Position numbers and translations under genes: made by a program. The notes below the pieces were generated by a model. It was not told the origin of the DNA. It saw only the letters and a list, made by a program, of their open reading frames with translations, and ran no database searches. A stretch of 64,000 nucleotides of DNA from Streptomyces sp. P3 (GTDB lineage Bacteria > Actinomycetota > Actinomycetes > Streptomycetales > Streptomycetaceae): positions 5,208,001 to 5,272,000 of the forward strand of contig NZ_CP028369.1 in assembly GCF_003032475.1 (NCBI RefSeq). Reading direction: 5' to 3'. Each line of letters starts with the position of its first letter. Within the stretch, counting starts at the first letter, position 1. Positions 60,389 to 64,000 of this stretch are shown here, piece by piece.

Positions 60389-61060
60389 TCAGCGGACCTC
60401 GACCAGGCGGGCGAAGGCGACGACGTTTCCGTCGTATCCGTTCGCCTTGGAGAATCCGCCGCCGCAGGTGATGACCCGCAGTTCCGGCGATCCCTTGGAG
60501 GCGTAGACGCGGTCGCCGGGGAAGTTGTTCTTCGCGAACACCTCGATGCCGTAGATATCGAACACCGCGGTCTTGCCGTCCTTGCGCGACACCTCGACGC
60601 GGTTTCCCTTTTTCAGTGCGCCGAGGCCGTAGAAGACGGCGGGGCCGAGTTTGTTGTCGACATGGCCGACGACGACCGCCGTCCCCTTCTCGCCCGGTGA
60701 GACACCGCCCGTGAACCAGCCGGCCAGGTTCGGGTCCTCCGGCGGCGGCGCTCCCACCCAGCCGTCCGTGTCGAGACCGACCGCCATGACCGGCGCGTCG
60801 ACCCGGATGGCGGGAATCCGCACCCGGTCAGGCTCGGCGTAGGGCAGGGCCGCCGCGGTCCGTCCGAAGACGCCGCCGGCGGTCCGGCCGTCCGCGGCCG
60901 CAGCCGCGGCCGGCTGCGGCGGGCCGATGTCGAACTCTCCCGACCCGTTCCGGATGAGCGCGAGACCGGTCAGCAGAACAAGCGCTATCACGCCCCAGGG
61001 TGCGCGCTTCCTCCGCCGCTCCTCCTCTTCGGCCACCTCGGACAGCTCGTACGCAGACAT
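60389..61060 (-). CDS. Class F sortase
   Basis: 223 residues; ATG at 61060 with AAGGGGAT upstream. A short cytosolic tail and one membrane helix (about 21-38, PWGVIALVLLTGLALI) precede the sortase barrel. Active-site residues: His133 (AVVVGHVDNKLGP), Cys199 in LRVITCGGGFSKANGYD (the TCGGxF pattern of class F) and a candidate Arg218 (VVAFARLV). Class F enzymes of actinobacteria are poorly understood; some attach proteins to the wall. Divergent from a small secreted protein gene and close to its paralogue, which together look like a local surface module, although neither has a clear LPxTG signal. Confidence 0.92.
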   Translation of the reverse strand: MSAYELSEVAEEEERRRKRAPWGVIALVLLTGLALIRNGSGEFDIGPPQPAAAAAADGRTAGGVFGRTAAALPYAEPDRVRIPAIRVDAPVMAVGLDTDGWVGAPPPEDPNLAGWFTGGVSPGEKGTAVVVGHVDNKLGPAVFYGLGALKKGNRVEVSRKDGKTAVFDIYGIEVFAKNNFPGDRVYASKGSPELRVITCGGGFSKANGYDGNVVAFARLVEVR

Positions 61061-61393
61061 TCGCCATCCCCTTTCGACACGGCCGTCGCCGCGTCCTTTC
61101 GCGCATACGAGAACGCTAAGCGCCGTGACGGAAACCGGCGACGGGGCAATGGCGAACGGGTGGCCCCGGCTTCGTCCGGTGCGCCATCCGAGTTGACGGC
61201 GGCAGATATTTTCTGACGGTCTGTGACCTGCGGTGATATCCGATTGTGCGGATGCCGCCCGGCGTGTCCGCTCACCAGGACGGACCATTCCCGAAATGCG
61301 GGCGCCCGCACGGCATCCGAGGGTCGGTCCGGGAGGCGCTTTCTCGCCGACATGCCGGGGACGGGACCCGGGGCGCCTTCCGCGGAGGATCAC
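61061..61393. other. Divergent promoter region, sortase / secreted protein
   Basis: 333 bases without a gene between divergent starts. Somewhat lower GC near 61200-61250 (CGGCAGATATTTTCTGACGG) probably marks promoter sequences. No clear consensus pair or palindrome was found. Confidence 0.4.
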
Positions 61394-61900
61394 ATGCGTA
61401 CCACTCGTGCTCTGGCGGCCTCGGCGGTCTCCGCCGCCGCGGTCGCCGCCCTCGCTCTCACCGCCCCGGCCGCTGTCGCCCGGGACGGCATGGGCGCCAA
61501 CCCCAGCAACATCGTCGTCCTGCCCGCCGTCATCGCCCGCGGCGGCCAGCTCACGATCTCCGTCGACGGCTGCCCCGGCGGCGGAACCGTGACCTCGGCC
61601 GCGTTCCCGCAGGCCCAGCTGACGCCGATCACCGGCGCCAACCAGACCGCCAGGGGCACCGCCACCGTCAACGAGACCGCCCGCCCCGGCGCCTACGACG
61701 TCACCGTCAACTGCTCGGGCCGTACCCTGACCCGCCCGGCGGCCTTCACCGTCATCGGCGGTGTCCGCGGCGGCCTCGGCGGCAGCAGCACCAGCGGCGC
61801 CACCCCGACCGACGTCGCGATCGGCGGCGGCCTCGTCGCCGCGGCGGTGGTCGGCGGCGGGCTGTTCTGGATGCGGCGCCGCGCCGAGCGCCGCATCTGA
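61394..61900 (+). CDS. Secreted, membrane-anchored small protein (sortase-locus paralogue 1)
   Basis: 168 residues; ATG with GCGGAGG upstream. Signal peptide to about residue 29 (AVA-RD). An all-beta-looking domain (about 30-118) contains one cysteine pair (ISVDGCPGGGTVTSA; DVTVNCSGRTLTRPA), then a Gly/Ser linker and a C-terminal hydrophobic helix with basic tail (GGGLVAAAVVGGGLFWMRRR). This is the build of a wall- or membrane-anchored surface protein, but the sorting pentapeptide is not recognisable (TPTDV at the usual place). It is related to the protein at 61999-62529 and lies next to a class F sortase. Confidence 0.85.
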   Translation: MRTTRALAASAVSAAAVAALALTAPAAVARDGMGANPSNIVVLPAVIARGGQLTISVDGCPGGGTVTSAAFPQAQLTPITGANQTARGTATVNETARPGAYDVTVNCSGRTLTRPAAFTVIGGVRGGLGGSSTSGATPTDVAIGGGLVAAAVVGGGLFWMRRRAERRI

Positions 61901-61941
61901 CGTCCGCACCTGCGCGGGGACCGCGGACCGCTCGTGACACC

Positions 61942-61981
61942 GGACTTCGCCCCGGACCTGCTGGGAGCCGGGGCGAAGTCC
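61942..61981. terminator. Strong bidirectional hairpin terminator
   Basis: Perfect 14-bp stem GGACTTCGCCCCGG/CCGGGGCGAAGTCC with a 12-nt loop between the two convergent paralogous genes. Confidence 0.8.
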
Positions 61982-61998
61982 CGTGCGCGGCCGAGTCG

Positions 61999-62529
61999 TC
62001 AGCCGCCGTCCTCGCCCGCGCGGCGCCGCGCGACGCGGTAGGCGGCGCCGACGGAGCCCGCGATGAGCGCCGTGCCCAGCCCGATCTCCTTCAGGTCGAA
62101 CCCGGCGGAACTGCCGCCCTCACCGGCGTGCACACCCCGGGGCGGCTGGGGGCGCACCGGATCCGGGCGGACGGCGGCGATCGTCAGTTCCTTGACGGCG
62201 CTGACGCCGCCGCAGCTGAACGTCACCCGGTACGAGGCGCCCGGCTCGGCGTCCCGGTCGACCTGTGCCACCGCCGACGCGGAGCCCTTCCGGATGACGA
62301 CGGCGTCGAACACCCCCGAGGTGACGGTCACGGAGCTCCGGCAGCCGCTGGTGACGCGGTCGACCTGGAGGACGACCTCGCCGCCGGCGGCGACCGTCGA
62401 GGGCAGCACCCGGTAGCCGTTGGACATGACGTAGTGGTTGTCGTCGTCGCCCGCGACGGCGGCCGGTGCGAAGCAGGTCAGGGCCGTGACGCCCAGCAGT
62501 GCGGCCGAAGCGACGCGTATCGCGCGCAT
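61999..62529 (-). CDS. Secreted, membrane-anchored small protein (sortase-locus paralogue 2)
   Basis: 176 residues; ATG at 62529 with GGAGGAT upstream. Same plan as the convergent gene at 61394: signal peptide (to about 26), a beta domain starting YRVLPSTVAAGGEVVLQVDR with a cysteine pair (VTSGCRSSVTVTSGVF; RVTFSCGGVSAVKEL), a Pro/Gly linker, and a C-terminal hydrophobic segment with basic tail (LGTALIAGSVGAAYRVARRR). No LPxTG. The shared V(L)P..(I/V)A.GG....VD..C..VTS pattern shows the two are homologous, an inverted duplication. Confidence 0.85.
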   Translation of the reverse strand: MRAIRVASAALLGVTALTCFAPAAVAGDDDNHYVMSNGYRVLPSTVAAGGEVVLQVDRVTSGCRSSVTVTSGVFDAVVIRKGSASAVAQVDRDAEPGASYRVTFSCGGVSAVKELTIAAVRPDPVRPQPPRGVHAGEGGSSAGFDLKEIGLGTALIAGSVGAAYRVARRRAGEDGG

Positions 62530-62768
62530 GGTGGATCCTCCGGTCCCCGAGGAGCAGCCGCGGACCTGTTTCCGCTTTCTCCGACAATGCACCTCGATGA
62601 CCGAAACGCTAGGAACACGTGTGCGCTCCCGCGATCGCTGTCGTGCGAATGGGGCACGGGTGTGGGCCGCTCGGGGGACGCCGTTCCTGCAACCGGGGGA
62701 CTGTGGCGGCGTGGCGGCCGCCCTCGGGCGCGTCGACGTGGCGGAGGGCGGGCGTCGGCCCGAGAGCC

Positions 62769-63533
62769 TCAGCTCCCGATTCCCGGGAACAGACGGAGGA
62801 ACGGTTCCGACGACGCGGTGACACCGCGGCTGTACGGCGCGTCGAAGTCCCAGATGAGGAAGAGCAGGAAGGCGATGAGCGCGGAGAACAGCCCGGCCAG
62901 GACCAGCTCGCGGGTGGTGCGCCGGATCTGCAGCGCGAACACCATGCCGATGGTGATGACGGCCCCCGTCAGCAGCCCGAACCACACCACGCCGGGCATC
63001 GTCGCCCCCGTCGACTCGGCGCGGGCGTTGCGTGCCTGGTCGGCCGCGGCCAGCTGGTCGAGCAGGGGCTGGTAGGCCTGCGCCTGGAAGTCGGAGGCCG
63101 GCCGGTAGTCGGTGACGTCCACCCGGACCTGGTGGAGGAGCTCGTCGCCACGCCCGCTCACGTCACCGCCGTCGGCCATCTCCTTCCATTCCGTGGTGAC
63201 GACGTGTCCGACATAGGCGTTGACATCGACTCGAATACGGTCACGCACGTCCGCCGGGTAGACGCGCACCCGCTCGGAGATCTCGTGCAGCGCCTGCGCC
63301 TCGGCCTGCACGTGGTCCTGGGCGACACTGCGCGCCTCCCAGACGCCGGCGATGGCCAGACCGAGGACGATGGCGTACACCACGCCGATCCACATCGTCA
63401 TGTACTCGATGACGTCCGGGGTCTCCGAGGGGTCCTCGTCCTCGGGCGCCCTGCGGTGCCGTACAAGGGTGATGACGACCACCACCGCGCAGGCGGCGAG
63501 CATCGCGAGGGTGAGAACAAGCCATTCCGGCAA
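62769..63533 (-). CDS. DUF4239-family (bestrophin-like) membrane protein
   Basis: 254 residues; TTG start with GGAGG 6 bases upstream, so the start is well supported. Two N-terminal helices (LVLTLAMLAACAVVVVITLV; IEYMTMWIGVVYAIVLGLAI) and two C-terminal helices (VVWFGLLTGAVITIGMVFAL; LVLAGLFSALIAFLLFLIW) flank a helical soluble loop (HVQAEAQALHEISERVRVYP). This matches DUF4239, a family of bestrophin-like predicted channels with unknown cargo. Monocistronic or following the proline-rich gene 22 bp upstream on the same strand. Confidence 0.9.
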   Translation of the reverse strand: MPEWLVLTLAMLAACAVVVVITLVRHRRAPEDEDPSETPDVIEYMTMWIGVVYAIVLGLAIAGVWEARSVAQDHVQAEAQALHEISERVRVYPADVRDRIRVDVNAYVGHVVTTEWKEMADGGDVSGRGDELLHQVRVDVTDYRPASDFQAQAYQPLLDQLAAADQARNARAESTGATMPGVVWFGLLTGAVITIGMVFALQIRRTTRELVLAGLFSALIAFLLFLIWDFDAPYSRGVTASSEPFLRLFPGIGS

Positions 63534-63555
63534 GGAAAGCCTCCAGGATCGGCAT

Positions 63556-64000
63556 TCAGCGCGGTCGCAGCGCGGCGACGGCGATCAGCGCGGGCACGGT
63601 GACGAGCAGGACGTAGGTGACCGGCGACTGGCCCCCGCGGGCGGGTCGCTGACGCGCCTTCGCGTGGTAGGCGGGATAGGTCACCGGAGCCGCCGAGGGA
63701 CGCGGGGCGGGCGTCGGCTCCTGCGTGCGGGCCGGTGTGGGGGCCGGCGGGGGTGTGGGGGCCGGCCGCGGAATCGGCGCGGCGCGGCGCGGCGGCGCGG
63801 GCGCCGGCGGTTTCGGGCGAGGCTTCGGCGCCGGCGGCCGGGGCGCGGGGGGCGGTGGCTTCGGGGGCCTGGGCGGGGTGGGCGTCGGTTCGGGCGGTTC
63901 CGGCTGCGGCGGCTCCGGCGGCGGGGTGGGCCGCGGGCACACCGGGGAGCCCTCCCACCCGTGACTCCCCGCGACGGCGACCGCCTCGGTGCCGTCCGGG
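63556..64000 (-). CDS. Proline-rich surface protein, C-terminal part (partial, 5' end outside window)
   Basis: The frame stays open to the right edge, so the gene starts beyond 64000. Visible from the edge: DGTEAVAVAGSHGWEGSPVC, a long Pro-rich stalk of about 75 residues (PEPPQPEPPEPTPTPPRPPK), a less biased part (PVTYPAYHAKARQRPARGGQ) and a C-terminal hydrophobic helix ending in Arg (SPVTYVLLVTVPALIAVAAL). This is the end of an extracellular protein held in the membrane or wall through a stalk. It may be co-transcribed with the DUF4239 gene. The N-terminal domain cannot be named from this window. Confidence 0.65.
   Translation of the reverse strand, partial: PDGTEAVAVAGSHGWEGSPVCPRPTPPPEPPQPEPPEPTPTPPRPPKPPPPAPRPPAPKPRPKPPAPAPPRRAAPIPRPAPTPPPAPTPARTQEPTPAPRPSAAPVTYPAYHAKARQRPARGGQSPVTYVLLVTVPALIAVAALRPR

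Overview
The window is high-GC actinobacterial DNA that fits Streptomyces. Supporting signs are strong GC bias at third codon positions, frequent GTG starts behind GGAGG-type ribosome sites, many Sec/Tat-exported enzymes with ricin-type (CBM13) lectin modules, LacI/TetR/ECF regulators, an Rpf-type wall hydrolase, a class F sortase and an MprF-LysRS fusion (LysX). One xylanase matches, from memory, Streptomyces lividans XlnA closely, including both catalytic glutamates at mature positions 128 and 236. No rRNA, tRNA, CRISPR array or replication origin was seen.

Layout. 1-6.3 kb: the end of a NarL-type sensor kinase and its response regulator, a DJ-1/PfpI protein, an MFS exporter and a GT-C-like membrane protein. 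6.5-13.2 kb: a GH43 glycosidase with LacI-type operators, a ferric-reductase-like flavocytochrome, an IS5-family insertion sequence with a frameshifted transposase, a TetR/metallo-beta-lactamase-fold pair and a MITE. 13.3-28.8 kb: a plant cell-wall (arabinoxylan) island with a LacI regulator, GH6 endoglucanase, a GH10-GH62 fusion, Tat-exported GH43, GH27 alpha-galactosidase-CBM13, CBM13-GH62, GH10-CBM13 xylanase (xlnA) and a CBM13-feruloyl-esterase-like enzyme. Inside the island sit a Ro60-like TROVE/vWA protein and, just upstream of it, a candidate Y-RNA-like structured RNA. 29-45 kb: panD, gnd, an Rpf/LysM/M23 wall hydrolase, a DMT permease, a FhuF-like Fe-S protein, glgA-glgC, a wax ester synthase/DGAT, two SDR proteins (one atypical), an amidase and the remains of a fucose-type sugar-acid cluster. 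45-64 kb: a lipase-maturation-factor-like protein, a PAS-GAF-SpoIIE phosphatase-kinase, an Fpg/Nei glycosylase, an ECF sigma/unknown/anti-sigma set, CapA, UspA, lysX, a polysaccharide deacetylase, a class F sortase with two paralogous surface proteins, a DUF4239 protein and a proline-rich anchored protein that runs off the window.

How the parts work together. The island covers most steps of arabinoxylan breakdown: xylan backbone cleavage (two GH10), arabinose removal (two GH62), oligosaccharide trimming (GH43), ester removal (CE1-like), galactose side chains (GH27) and cellulose (GH6). Three of its promoters (GH43, GH62, xlnA) place a TCGA-type inverted repeat 31-32 nt after the first base of the -10 box, and a related element follows the alpha-galactosidase -10. 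This suggests a shared local repressor.

The most unusual signal is at 23434-23519. A perfect 12-bp stem closes a 62-nt interior directly upstream of the TROVE gene, in its orientation, and is followed by a pyrimidine-rich tract. Ro-type proteins bind Y RNAs, and in Deinococcus the Y RNA lies next to rsr, so this is a testable new Ro-Y RNA pair. Several decayed genes (fragments of an APH-family phosphotransferase and an aldo/keto reductase, a possible fragment near 8.3 kb), an IS and a MITE mark the region as genomically active.
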